Shown here: one piece after another, positions 34,397 to 42,195 of the stretch
Layout: each line of letters starts with the position of its first letter
How positions within the stretch are numbered: the first letter of the stretch is position 1
DNA from: CAWUIH01 sp963922495
GTDB taxonomy: Bacteria > Pseudomonadota > Gammaproteobacteria > Coxiellales > Coxiellaceae
Assembly: GCA_963922495.1 (NCBI GenBank)
Contig: CAWUIH010000009.1
Coordinates: 1-42,195, forward strand
DNA length: 42,195 nucleotides
Direction: 5' to 3'
Made by a program: the position numbers and the translations under genes
Notes under the pieces: model-generated
The model's input: only the letters and a program-made list of their open reading frames with translations
What the model was told of the DNA's origin: nothing
Database searches by the model: none

Positions 34397-35316
34397 TGAA
34401 AAACGTAGGTGACTTGCTGCTCAAGCAAACGAGTAAGAAAACAGCTCTTTTATTACTAATATTATTTACAGCTATTTTTTTTACACTTATTTACAGTAGC
34501 CATACTGCTTGGGCACATTTTGGTTTAGGTTTTGTTGGATCATTAAAATGGAATCCTATTGCTCACCAATTTTCCGCCTTGAGCGCTATTGTTGGCACAT
34601 TGGTAACTGCATTTATTGCGATAATTATTGCGTTACCACTAAGCCTGCTAGTAGCAGTTTTCATCGAATATATGACACCGCTGAAACTCAGATTTCCTTT
34701 AACAATTGCCATTCAACTGTTAGCTGGAATCCCAAGCATTATTTTCGGGATGTGGGGTCTATTTATATTGGCACCGATTTTATCTCAATACGTGCAACCG
34801 ATGCTAACCGACACATTAGGTAAAATTCCCTACTTTGGACTGTTGTTCCAAGGGCCAAATCTAGGGATAGGTGTTTTTGCAGCAGGAATTATTTTGGCAA
34901 TTATGATTATACCGCTACTATGTACAATGATGCTTGATTTATTCCGAAAAGTTCCAAAAACGCTTACCGAATCGGCCTATGCTATGGGACTGACACGTTT
35001 TGAAGTAATACGAAAAATTTATTTGCCTTATCTACGTTCTGGCTTACTGGGTAGTACTATTTTAGGATTGGGACGCGCTCTCGGTGAAACTATGGCTGTA
35101 ACTTTTGTGATTGGGAACTCACATATATTATCTAGCTCTTTGTATATGCCTGGAAATACCATAGCTTCAACCATTGCCAATGAATTTACTGAGGCAGTAG
35201 GAAAATTATATTCCTCGTCCCTATTGGCACTCGCAGTAATTTTAATGGTTATTACCTTTGGAACAATTATTATTGCACGATTATTACTAAGAAAATACAA
35301 TGCAAATGAAAAATAA
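34396..35316 (+). CDS. pstC: Phosphate ABC transporter permease PstC
   Basis: A 306-residue permease with six predicted membrane helices. LLAGIPSIIFGMWGLF is the family hallmark after helix 2. The EAA-type loop ESAYAMGLTRFEVIRKIYLPYLRSGLLGSTILGLGRALGETMAV contacts the ATPase PstB. The protein pairs with PstA in the membrane. Its start overlaps the pstS stop and its end overlaps pstA by 17 bases. Confidence 0.95.
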   Translation: MKNVGDLLLKQTSKKTALLLLILFTAIFFTLIYSSHTAWAHFGLGFVGSLKWNPIAHQFSALSAIVGTLVTAFIAIIIALPLSLLVAVFIEYMTPLKLRFPLTIAIQLLAGIPSIIFGMWGLFILAPILSQYVQPMLTDTLGKIPYFGLLFQGPNLGIGVFAAGIILAIMIIPLLCTMMLDLFRKVPKTLTESAYAMGLTRFEVIRKIYLPYLRSGLLGSTILGLGRALGETMAVTFVIGNSHILSSSLYMPGNTIASTIANEFTEAVGKLYSSSLLALAVILMVITFGTIIIARLLLRKYNANEK

Positions 35317-36136
35317 AATTAGAAAATTAAACGATCTCGTATTTTCTATCTGCTGTTGGATCGCTGTTGTCATTGTTGGTGCCACGATTGCAAGTATTAT
35401 TTGGAATTTAATCAAAAATGGAGGGGGGGCGTTAAAACCCTCTCTGTTTTTTCATATTACTAATTCACCAGAAATGCATGGTGGTTTAGCAAATGCAATT
35501 ATTGGCTCACTTATTATAACTACTATTGCAATGATTATTGCAATTCCCATTGGATTTGTGATCGCGCTTTATCTAGCAGAATTCTCCAAAGGCAAGAAAA
35601 TTTCCCAATGGGTTCGATTCATCAACGATGTTTTACTCAGTGCTCCTTCAATTATTATTGGCTTATTCTGTTATACGATTCTAGTCGCACCAATGCATCA
35701 TTTTTCTGCAATTTCTGGGAGTATTGCGCTTGCGATTATCGCACTCCCAATTATTATTCGTACTAGTGAAGATATGCTAAGTATCGCACCCCAAAGTTTA
35801 CGTGAAGCAGCGAGTGCCCTGGGCGCTCCATATTGGCGAGTTATTTTCTCAATCTTATTACGTGCAGTTTATCGTGGTATAATTACTGGTATTTTACTCG
35901 CATTAGCTCGAATTTTAGGTGAAACTGCACCATTACTATTTACTTCATTGAATAATCAATTTTGGAACACATCACTCAACAAACCGATGGCAAGTTTACC
36001 TATTGTTATTTACCGCTACGCCATGAGCCCTTATCCACAATGGCAACATATTGCCTGGGGTGGGGCGTTACTGATTACAATTGGCGTATGCTTACTGAGC
36101 ATTGCCTCGCGATTATTTCACAAAGAGGATAATTAA
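35300..36136 (+). CDS. pstA: Phosphate ABC transporter permease PstA
   Basis: A 278-residue permease with six membrane helices. PstA signatures are GGLANAIIGSLIITTIAM, IALYLAEFSKG, LLSAPSIIIGLF and the EAA loop REAASALGAPYWRVIFSILL followed by LARILGETAPLLFT. The ATG at 35300 lies within the end of pstC; a second ATG two codons on is possible. pstB begins 2 bases after the stop. Confidence 0.95.
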   Translation: MQMKNKIRKLNDLVFSICCWIAVVIVGATIASIIWNLIKNGGGALKPSLFFHITNSPEMHGGLANAIIGSLIITTIAMIIAIPIGFVIALYLAEFSKGKKISQWVRFINDVLLSAPSIIIGLFCYTILVAPMHHFSAISGSIALAIIALPIIIRTSEDMLSIAPQSLREAASALGAPYWRVIFSILLRAVYRGIITGILLALARILGETAPLLFTSLNNQFWNTSLNKPMASLPIVIYRYAMSPYPQWQHIAWGGALLITIGVCLLSIASRLFHKEDN

Positions 36137-36138
36137 TA

Positions 36139-36957
36139 ATGCGTATTGTTTCGGATAATATAGCATCAAAAAATAGTATTGACTTTACACCAAATGGGAT
36201 TAACCCAGCCCCAATATGTATATCTATTGAAGAATTATTTTTTTACTACGGCCAGGAAAAAATCTTAAAAAATATTTCATTGCCTATTCGGCAACGTGAA
36301 ATCACTGCACTGATTGGGGCTTCTGGCTCTGGAAAATCGACGCTACTACGCAGCTTAAATTTAATTTACAAACTATATCCTAATCAACACGCTCAAGGCC
36401 GCATTATGTTTCAAGGTGAAAATTTGCTAACCACCCATGAAGACCTTACTAAATTGCGCGCCAAAATCGGGATGGTATTTCAAAAACCCACTGCTTTTCC
36501 GATGTCAATTTTTGACAACATTGCCTTTGCAATTAAATTGCATGAATCTATTAGTCGACCGCAATTACGAATCCGCGTTGAACGGGCATTGCGCCAAGCG
36601 GCATTGTGGGACGAGGTAAAGGATAAACTATATAAGAGCGCTGCTCGGTTGTCCGGTGGCCAGCAACAGAGACTGTGTATTGCACGCACCATCGCAGTCC
36701 ACCCTGAAGTGATTTTGCTCGATGAGCCCACCGCATCCTTGGACCCCATCTCAACGCAAAAAATTGAACGCTTAATCAAAAAGCTTTCAAAACATTATAC
36801 CGTCGTCATGGTCACTCACAATTTACAACAAGCAAAGCGAATCGCAGATACTATGGCTTTTATGTCACACGGAGAGCTCGTTGAATACAACGACACGCTG
36901 GCTTTTTTTAACAATCCACAGCACAAACGCACACGAGATTATATTGAAATGATGTAG
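36139..36957 (+). CDS. pstB: Phosphate ABC transporter ATP-binding protein
   Basis: A 272-residue ABC ATPase powering phosphate import. It has Walker A GASGSGKS (60-67), Q-loop MVFQKPTAFPMSIFDNI, signature LSGGQQQR (171-178), Walker B LLDEPTASLD (193-202) and a switch His in VTHNLQQAKR. A 25-residue N-terminal extension precedes the core, mild compared with E. coli. It is the last gene of the operon; phoU, which usually follows, is absent, and convergent rho begins about 107 bases on. Confidence 0.96.
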   Translation: MRIVSDNIASKNSIDFTPNGINPAPICISIEELFFYYGQEKILKNISLPIRQREITALIGASGSGKSTLLRSLNLIYKLYPNQHAQGRIMFQGENLLTTHEDLTKLRAKIGMVFQKPTAFPMSIFDNIAFAIKLHESISRPQLRIRVERALRQAALWDEVKDKLYKSAARLSGGQQQRLCIARTIAVHPEVILLDEPTASLDPISTQKIERLIKKLSKHYTVVMVTHNLQQAKRIADTMAFMSHGELVEYNDTLAFFNNPQHKRTRDYIEMM

Positions 36958-37064
36958 GAAAATATTTAACAATAACTAGGGGTTGTCAGTAATTTAAGCA
37001 AGTTTTTAGGCTTTATTATGGATATTTGAATTTTCTTTTCTTATCACTTAGTACGACACGATAT

Positions 37065-38321
37065 CTAACCTTTCATGGAATCAAAAAACTTGTCGTTAGT
37101 TTTGGTTAATTTGAGACGATCAATTAAGAATTCAATTGCAGCTAACTCATCCATTGGATGTAAAATTTTACGTAGAATCCAAATTTTCTGTAAAGTATTT
37201 GCTTTAATCATCAATTCTTCCCGACGAGTACCAGAGCGATTAATATTAATAGATGGGAAAATACGCTTTTCTGCAATTCGGCGATCTAAATGTGCCTCCA
37301 TATTACCAGTTCCCTTGAATTCTTCATAAATGACATCATCCATTTTGGAGCCTGTGTCAACTAAAGCGGTGGCAATAATGGTAAGACTACCGCCTTCTTC
37401 GACGTTACGTGCTGCACCAAAAAAGCGTTTTGGGCGTTGTAACGCGTTGGCATCAACACCACCTGTCAATACTTTTCCTGAAGCTGGAATCACTGTATTG
37501 TAAGCACGTGCTAAACGAGTAATAGAATCTAATAAGACCACAACATCTTTTTTATGCTCTACAAGGCGTTTAGCTTTTTCAATTACCATTTCGGCTACTT
37601 GAACATGGCGTGCAGCTGGTTCATCAAATGTACTAGCGACGACCTCACCTTTGACTGAACGCTCCATTTCAGTGACTTCTTCCGGTCGCTCATCAATTAG
37701 CAACACAATCAATGTGCATTCAGGGTGATTATGTGTGATAGAATGAGCAATATTCTGTAGCATCATGGTCTTACCGGCTTTAGGCGGCGAAACCACCAAG
37801 CCACGCTGACCTTTTCCAATCGGTGCTGCCAAATCAATAATTCGCGCTGTAATGTCTTCTGTCGAACCATTCCCGGTTTCCAACTTCAATTGCTGCTGTG
37901 GAAATAACGGAGTTAGGTTTTCAAATAAAACTTTGCCTCTAGAGGCTTGTGGATTTTCAAAATTAATTTCATTAACTTGCAGTAGCGCAAAATAGCGCTC
38001 GCCTTCTTTTGGTGGGCGGATTTTACCTGAAATGGTGTCGCCGGTTCTTAAGTTGAAGCGTCTAATTTGGCTGGGAGAAACGTAAATATCAGCTGGACCA
38101 GCGAGGTAAGAACTATCGGCAGAGCGCAAAAATCCAAAGCCATCTGGTAATATTTCTAATACACCATCTCCGAAAATATCTTCCCCTTTTTTTGCATGCG
38201 CTTTAAGAATAGCGAAAATGATATCTTGTTTACGAGAGCGTGAAACATGCTCTAAATTCATTTCTTGAGCGATCTGAATCAGCTCTTGGACAGATTTTTG
38301 TTTAAGCTCAGTAAGGTGCAT
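37065..38321 (-). CDS. rho: Transcription termination factor Rho
   Basis: A 418-residue hexameric RNA helicase that ends transcription. The N-terminal RNA-binding domain (LTELKQKSVQELI, RKQDIIFAILK, GDGVLEILPDGFGFLRS, the YVSPSQIRRF cold-shock strand) is followed by the RecA-like motor with Walker A PPKAGKT, Walker B VVLLDSITRLARAYN, the Q-loop and the R-loop TGGVDANAL. The start at 38321 reproduces the usual Rho length and N-terminus; the frame is open to an ATG at 38378. Neither has a well-placed ribosome site. A short inverted repeat (38399-38415) lies in the leader; Rho genes are often autoregulated there, but this cannot be shown here. Confidence 0.95.
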   Translation of the reverse strand: MHLTELKQKSVQELIQIAQEMNLEHVSRSRKQDIIFAILKAHAKKGEDIFGDGVLEILPDGFGFLRSADSSYLAGPADIYVSPSQIRRFNLRTGDTISGKIRPPKEGERYFALLQVNEINFENPQASRGKVLFENLTPLFPQQQLKLETGNGSTEDITARIIDLAAPIGKGQRGLVVSPPKAGKTMMLQNIAHSITHNHPECTLIVLLIDERPEEVTEMERSVKGEVVASTFDEPAARHVQVAEMVIEKAKRLVEHKKDVVVLLDSITRLARAYNTVIPASGKVLTGGVDANALQRPKRFFGAARNVEEGGSLTIIATALVDTGSKMDDVIYEEFKGTGNMEAHLDRRIAEKRIFPSININRSGTRREELMIKANTLQKIWILRKILHPMDELAAIEFLIDRLKLTKTNDKFFDSMKG

Positions 38322-38549
38322 GACTTGGGATAAAACCTCTTTCTTACGATTAGTGGGTTGAATGGCGTTAGCTTTCATATAATTGTAATCAAATTTTAGT
38401 AAGTATTAAACTTACATGTTGTTGGGAAACCTAAGAGTGGATATGCTTGGTAATTGCCAAATTTTCCATGTACAAGTTGTATATGCGACTATGGATTTAG
38501 TTGGATTATAATCTTGTAAAGTCCTGTTTGCAAGCACTACCAACAAAAT

Positions 38550-38879
38550 TTACGACACATTGTCATCAATATAGGCTGTTAGTTGGGATTTAGTTAGCGC
38601 TCCAACCCTAGTAGCAACAACGTTTCCTCCTTGAAAAATTAACAGACTTGGAATTCCACGAACACTATATTTTACCGGTATTTCCGAATTTTCATCAACA
38701 TTCATCTTGAATACTTTGACACGACCTGAATATTCTTTGGCAATATCTTCTATAATAGGCGCTATCATTTTACAGGGATGACACCACTGGGCCCAAAAAT
38801 CTACTAATACGGGTAGATCGGAATCAAGTACTTTCTGTTTGAAATCGTCATCAGATACTGAAGTTAGTTCGTCGCTCAT
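38550..38879 (-). CDS. trxA: Thioredoxin with unusual WCHPC active site
   Basis: A 109-residue thioredoxin, otherwise classical. It has the buried Asp (D27 in VLVDFWAQW), cis-Pro77 in RGIPSLLIF, and Gly-rich GGNVVATRVGA near the C-terminus. The active site reads WCHPC (32-36), with His34 where nearly all thioredoxins have Gly (CGPC). DsbA has CPHC and PDI has CGHC, so this dipeptide is rare and should change the redox potential and pKa. The codons TGT CAT CCC TGT are unambiguous in the sequence. The start ATG 38879 matches the E. coli N-terminus; upstream ATGs at 38891 and 38906 are less likely. The pairing trxA then rho on one strand is seen in E. coli as well. Confidence 0.93.
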   Translation of the reverse strand: MSDELTSVSDDDFKQKVLDSDLPVLVDFWAQWCHPCKMIAPIIEDIAKEYSGRVKVFKMNVDENSEIPVKYSVRGIPSLLIFQGGNVVATRVGALTKSQLTAYIDDNVS

Positions 38880-38958
38880 TGCCTTTCTCATTGTTGAATG
38901 ATGCATATACTAATGTAAGCTGCAATATTCGTCAACGAAATCGCGTCACACATGAGTT

Positions 38959-39540
38959 TTATCGTATCGCAATCTGCAGCCCAGTCAAAATGAGTACGCG
39001 ACTGCCGAAGGCATTTATCATTTCGATGAGAATTATCATTACAAATGGAGAAAAATCAAAACCCGCAATAAGAGGTATAAAACGCTGAAAAAATCGCAGC
39101 GGCGGTTCGGTGAGCAAATAAATCAATTCTGCAGCAGGCTGCGCTGACTGGTAAGGGTTTACAAACCAACTCATAACAGCGCGAATGATGATTGCAACCA
39201 AATAAACGTAGAGTACAAGCTGCAATCCACGGCCTAAGGCAGTTATGATTATACCGCCCAAATTAGGGATAAAACCTGCTTCCAACCATACGACCAAAAA
39301 TGTCATGATAAATTGGAATACTAAAAACCAGCACAAAATGCCAATATCAAATCCGTGAAATCCGGGCAACACCCGCGCTGTCGGCTTTACCAAAAAGTCT
39401 GAAAACTTAATGAAAAATTGAGATATTGGATTACTGTAGCGCGCACCTAATTTTTGCATTGCCAGCCGCAGAAAAAAGATTATTGAAAGGAAATAAAATA
39501 CAGTGTGTATAATCAATAATGGAAAGCGAATATATCCCAC
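38959..39540 (-). CDS. yggT: YggT-family membrane protein
   Basis: A 193-residue membrane protein containing two copies of the YggT repeat (helix pair each): around residues 4-75 (SNPISQFFIKFSDFLVKPTARVLPG) and 100-190 (NPYQSAQPAAELIYLLTEPPLRFFQRFIP). Some relatives take part in osmotic resistance or cell division; the function is not settled. The start is GTG at 39540, immediately after the proC stop with no spacer, and the frame has no nearby ATG. It belongs to the pckA-yggS-proC-yggT run. Confidence 0.88.
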   Translation of the reverse strand: MGYIRFPLLIIHTVFYFLSIIFFLRLAMQKLGARYSNPISQFFIKFSDFLVKPTARVLPGFHGFDIGILCWFLVFQFIMTFLVVWLEAGFIPNLGGIIITALGRGLQLVLYVYLVAIIIRAVMSWFVNPYQSAQPAAELIYLLTEPPLRFFQRFIPLIAGFDFSPFVMIILIEMINAFGSRVLILTGLQIAIR

Positions 39541-40368
39541 TTATTTATCCAACATTTGAGTAATTTCATGAGCGCGTTTATTGGCAGCCTGCAACGCCTT
39601 GGTAAATAATTTTGTAATGTCGCCGGATTGAAGAACTGCCAAAGCAGGTTCTGTCGTCCCTTTCGGCACTGTCACAGAGCGTCGCAATTCAGCAAAATCT
39701 TTTTGTGTCTCTATCGCCATTTTCGCAGCGCCCAACACCGTTTGAGCGGTTAATTGACTCACCTTATCTTTAGGAATTCCCAACGCTTCACCCGCAGCTT
39801 GGAGTGCTTCCATAATCAAAAAAACATAGGCGGGTCCTGAACCAGACAATGCGGCAATCCGTTCCACCTGATCCTCATCGTGAACCCACATTGTCAACCC
39901 CAACGCAGCCATAAAGCTAGTTGCTAACTCTTTTTGAGCATCAGAAACAGCATCTACTGCATACAATGCAGTGGCTCCAGCTTGTACCGCCGAGGGGGTA
40001 TTTGGCATGGTACGCACCAGCGCTACTGATTCATCACCCAGCCATCGTCGCATCATCTCAGTGGTTACAGCTCCAGCTACTGAAATGACTAATGGACGAT
40101 TATTTTTTACAGTATCTGCCAGTTGCTCGCAAACTTGCTGCATCTGGAACGGTTTGACCGCTAGAACCAATATATCTGCTGTTTCAACTGCCGCTATATT
40201 GTCCTGACTAGTTTGAACATGATATTCAGACTTCAGCGCGATAAGTTTATCGGTACTACGATTAGTCACGAGAATATTTTTCGATGGGATACCCTCTGCC
40301 AGTAGACCGATGATCATATTGCGAGCCATATTACCGGCACCGATAAAAGTAATTTTTGTATGTTTCAT
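39541..40368 (-). CDS. proC: Pyrroline-5-carboxylate reductase
   Basis: A 275-residue NAD(P)H-dependent enzyme making proline from pyrroline-5-carboxylate. The N-terminal Rossmann motif is FIGAGNMA (8-15). The substrate domain holds VRTMPNTPSAVQAGATALY, ALSGSGPAYVFLIMEAL and SVTVPKGTTEPAL, all ProC hallmarks. It is cytoplasmic and decameric in relatives. The ATG overlaps the yggS stop by 4 bases, the conserved yggS-proC-yggT order of gammaproteobacteria. Confidence 0.95.
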   Translation of the reverse strand: MKHTKITFIGAGNMARNMIIGLLAEGIPSKNILVTNRSTDKLIALKSEYHVQTSQDNIAAVETADILVLAVKPFQMQQVCEQLADTVKNNRPLVISVAGAVTTEMMRRWLGDESVALVRTMPNTPSAVQAGATALYAVDAVSDAQKELATSFMAALGLTMWVHDEDQVERIAALSGSGPAYVFLIMEALQAAGEALGIPKDKVSQLTAQTVLGAAKMAIETQKDFAELRRSVTVPKGTTEPALAVLQSGDITKLFTKALQAANKRAHEITQMLDK

Positions 40369-41060
40369 TGCCTCTGCTCTCTATTACCAAAAATAGCCGT
40401 ACCAATACGCACTATCGTGCTTCCTGCGGCAATTGCCTGACGATAATCCTGACTCATACCCATTGATAAGGTATCTAAGGACATTTCATCAGAAATCAAG
40501 CTTTGCTGCAGTTTTTTTATAGTCGTGAAGGTTTGGATTTGCTCCTGAATGGACAGTCCCGCTCGCGGCATTACCATCAAACCTCTTAATCGCAAACGAC
40601 TAAATGCTTGCAGCTCTCTAAGAAAATCTGCTACCTCGCTGACCTTCAATCCCTCTTTAGTTTCTTCTTGGGAAATGTTGACTTGTACGCATATATTGAG
40701 CGCAGACAAATTCTCTGGTCGATGCTGATTCAATCGCTTAGCGATAATTAGTGAAGCGACACCGTGCACCCAATCAAAATGAGTGGCAATGTCACGAGTT
40801 TTGTTACGCTGCACCCTGCCAATAAAATGCCATTCTAAATCGGGAATATTTAATGCATGAATCTTCTGTAACGCCTCTTGGCAATAATTTTCTGCAAATC
40901 TACGTTGACCTGCTTCTATAGCGGCTTTAATTTTTTCAATGGGTTGGCGCTTACTAACAGCAAGTAATTGCACCGAATGGGCGCGACGATGATACTTTTT
41001 TTCCTGTAGTCGAATATCCTGCAAAAGAGCATCGATATTATACTTGATACTATATTTCAT
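40365..41060 (-). CDS. yggS: YggS/PROSC-type pyridoxal-phosphate homeostasis protein
   Basis: A 231-residue single-domain TIM-barrel PLP protein, PLPHP, which buffers free PLP and affects amino-acid pools. The PLP lysine is K37 in AVSKRQP. Other family marks are FAENYCQEALQKI, EWHFIGRVQRNKTRDI, NISQEETKEGL and LSMGMSQDYRQAIAAGSTIVRIGTAIFG. The start overlaps the pckA stop by 11 bases. It has no catalytic role of its own. Confidence 0.94.
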   Translation of the reverse strand: MKYSIKYNIDALLQDIRLQEKKYHRRAHSVQLLAVSKRQPIEKIKAAIEAGQRRFAENYCQEALQKIHALNIPDLEWHFIGRVQRNKTRDIATHFDWVHGVASLIIAKRLNQHRPENLSALNICVQVNISQEETKEGLKVSEVADFLRELQAFSRLRLRGLMVMPRAGLSIQEQIQTFTTIKKLQQSLISDEMSLDTLSMGMSQDYRQAIAAGSTIVRIGTAIFGNREQRQ

Positions 41061-42195
41061 TGAATCGAGGCCCGGCAGATAGAATTTCCTGCGGCACCTG
41101 GAATTGTTTAAAATTGGCGATAAATTTTTTCATAAGCGCTTTGGATAACTTAGCAAATCGCTTTTTATCCGACCACGCTTTTTTTGGATGCAATAATGCA
41201 CTATCAACACCAGGAATCTGTTGTGGGATTTTAAAATTAAAGCCTGAAAAATTTTCTAATTCTGCATGAATGAGCTGACCACTGATCGCTGCATCTATAA
41301 TTCTTCGAGTGACAGCAATAGCAAAGCGTTCACCGTCTCCATGATAATCTCCACCTGTCCAGCCGGTATTCACTAAGTAGACTTGACTGCCACTTTCCTT
41401 GAGTCGGTGTAATAACAGTTGTGCGTAAACTTGGGGAGGTCTCGGAAAAAAAGGAGCTCCAAAACAAGTGCTAAATGTAGGCTGAATCGTCGCTTGACTA
41501 CCCACTTCGGTACTACCTATCAAGGCCGTGTAGCCACTTAAAAAATAGTAGGCTGCCTGTTCGTTAGATAACACTGAAATTGGAGGCAATACACCATATA
41601 GGTCGCAGGTTAAAAAAAATACCGCCGAGGGAGTAGCGCCGCTATTCTCTTCTATTCTTTTATTGATGTGTTCCCGCGGATAAGCAACGCGAGTATTTTC
41701 AGTTAATGAGGTATCTTTATAATCTGGCACACCATTTTTTGTGAGTACTACATTTTCTAAAATCGCTCCATCTCGAATTGCATTCCAAATAATCGGTTCG
41801 TTTTCTTTGGACAAATTGATGCATTTTGCATAGCAACCTCCTTCAAAATTAAAAATACCTGTTTCACTCCAGCCATGCTCATCATCACCGATTAAATAAC
41901 GTTTGGGATCGGCAGATAACGTCGTTTTGCCAGTACCGGAAAGTCCAAAAAACAACGCACTATCCCCTTTTTCTCCAACATTGGCTGCGCAATGCATCGG
42001 CAAAATATTTTTTTGCGGTAAAATGAAGTTGAGAACACTGAACATTGCTTTTTTCATCTCACCAGCGTAAGGCATTCCTGCCAACAGCAAGCGCCTAGTG
42101 CTGAAATCAATAATCACAGCTCCATCACTGTGTACACCGTCCACGGCGTTTTCATGAACAAATGTTGAGCGATTTGTTGTAAAATAGGCTTCTTC
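41050..42195 (-). CDS. pckA: Phosphoenolpyruvate carboxykinase (ATP), 5' end outside window
   Basis: The C-terminal 381 codons of ATP-dependent PEP carboxykinase (usually about 520-540 residues), which turns oxaloacetate into PEP and begins gluconeogenesis. Reading continues in frame to the right edge (YFTTNRSTFVHENAV), so the upstream third is missing. Visible are the kinase P-loop GLSGTGKTT with LSADPKRYLIGDDEH (metal and ATP ligands), GWSETGIFNFEGGCYAKCI, TRVAYPREHI and the C-terminal VNTGWTGGDYHGDGERF. The GTG at 42144 is internal, not a start. The stop overlaps yggS by 11 bases. Presence fits growth on amino acids. Confidence 0.95.
   Translation of the reverse strand, partial: EEAYFTTNRSTFVHENAVDGVHSDGAVIIDFSTRRLLLAGMPYAGEMKKAMFSVLNFILPQKNILPMHCAANVGEKGDSALFFGLSGTGKTTLSADPKRYLIGDDEHGWSETGIFNFEGGCYAKCINLSKENEPIIWNAIRDGAILENVVLTKNGVPDYKDTSLTENTRVAYPREHINKRIEENSGATPSAVFFLTCDLYGVLPPISVLSNEQAAYYFLSGYTALIGSTEVGSQATIQPTFSTCFGAPFFPRPPQVYAQLLLHRLKESGSQVYLVNTGWTGGDYHGDGERFAIAVTRRIIDAAISGQLIHAELENFSGFNFKIPQQIPGVDSALLHPKKAWSDKKRFAKLSKALMKKFIANFKQFQVPQEILSAGPRFNEI

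Noticed and set aside
38513..38534. Imperfect hairpin downstream of trxA as terminator
   Set aside because: Stem is interrupted and no U tract follows on the minus strand; trxA may read through into rho.

Overview
The window looks like a largely housekeeping stretch of chromosome from a gammaproteobacterium, with AT-leaning base composition and tightly packed, often overlapping genes. Gammaproteobacterial hallmarks are the hemC-hemD-hemX-hemY run, UbiK next to a ComM/YifB protein, YggS-ProC-YggT, PhoB/PhoR beside pstSCAB, and Rho with thioredoxin. A GadC-type amino-acid permease, an MFS carrier coupled to thymidine kinase, an ankyrin-repeat remnant and IS debris fit a Legionella/Coxiella-like, possibly host-associated organism. 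That placement is inference: there is no rRNA or tRNA here to settle it.

Layout. 1-2981 is the only accessory-looking part. It holds a 23-bp tandem repeat resembling an IS21-family terminus, the C-terminal remnant of an IS66-family transposase, a small DUF1640-like coiled-coil membrane protein, a YdjM-type membrane hydrolase and two gene-poor gaps. 2982-4742 (minus) is ubiK-comM. 4871-10603 carries cystathionine beta-synthase, cystathionine gamma-lyase, metK and ahcY. Together these encode methionine -> SAM -> SAH -> homocysteine -> cystathionine -> cysteine, except for the methyltransferases that turn SAM into SAH. They are interrupted by a minus-strand ankyrin-like fragment and a secreted SH3 protein with a clear terminator. 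10930-13184 holds an APC permease and a membrane-anchored CX5R phosphatase.

13323-17792 (minus) is a compact run: SemiSWEET-like sugar carrier, mannitol-dehydrogenase-family enzyme, trpS, GhrA-like reductase and a free-standing ThiE/TenI-like domain. uvrD follows on the plus strand, then tdk coupled to an MFS carrier on the minus strand. 22170-28554 (plus) is a chain of eight closely spaced or overlapping genes: secreted protein, PlsC-like acyltransferase, hemC, a YqfO/NIF3-like small protein, hemD, hemX, hemY and a phosphodiester-glycosidase-family protein.

28830-31565 (minus) is an overlapping trio of VTT/TVP38 membrane protein, CDP-alcohol phosphatidyltransferase and FAD-dependent disulfide oxidoreductase. 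31612-36957 is the phosphate regulon: phoB-phoR leftward and pstSCAB rightward, with a well-formed Pho box between them, no phoU, and a PhoR lacking its membrane region. 37065-42195 (minus) holds pckA (cut by the window edge), yggS, proC, yggT, trxA and rho. The thioredoxin has an unusual WCHPC active site.

I found no CRISPR array, prophage, obvious defence island or clearly novel multigene system. The most interesting leads are the CHPC thioredoxin, the soluble PhoR without nearby phoU, the VTT/CDP-alcohol/oxidoreductase operon, the tdk-MFS pair and the ankyrin-like remnant.
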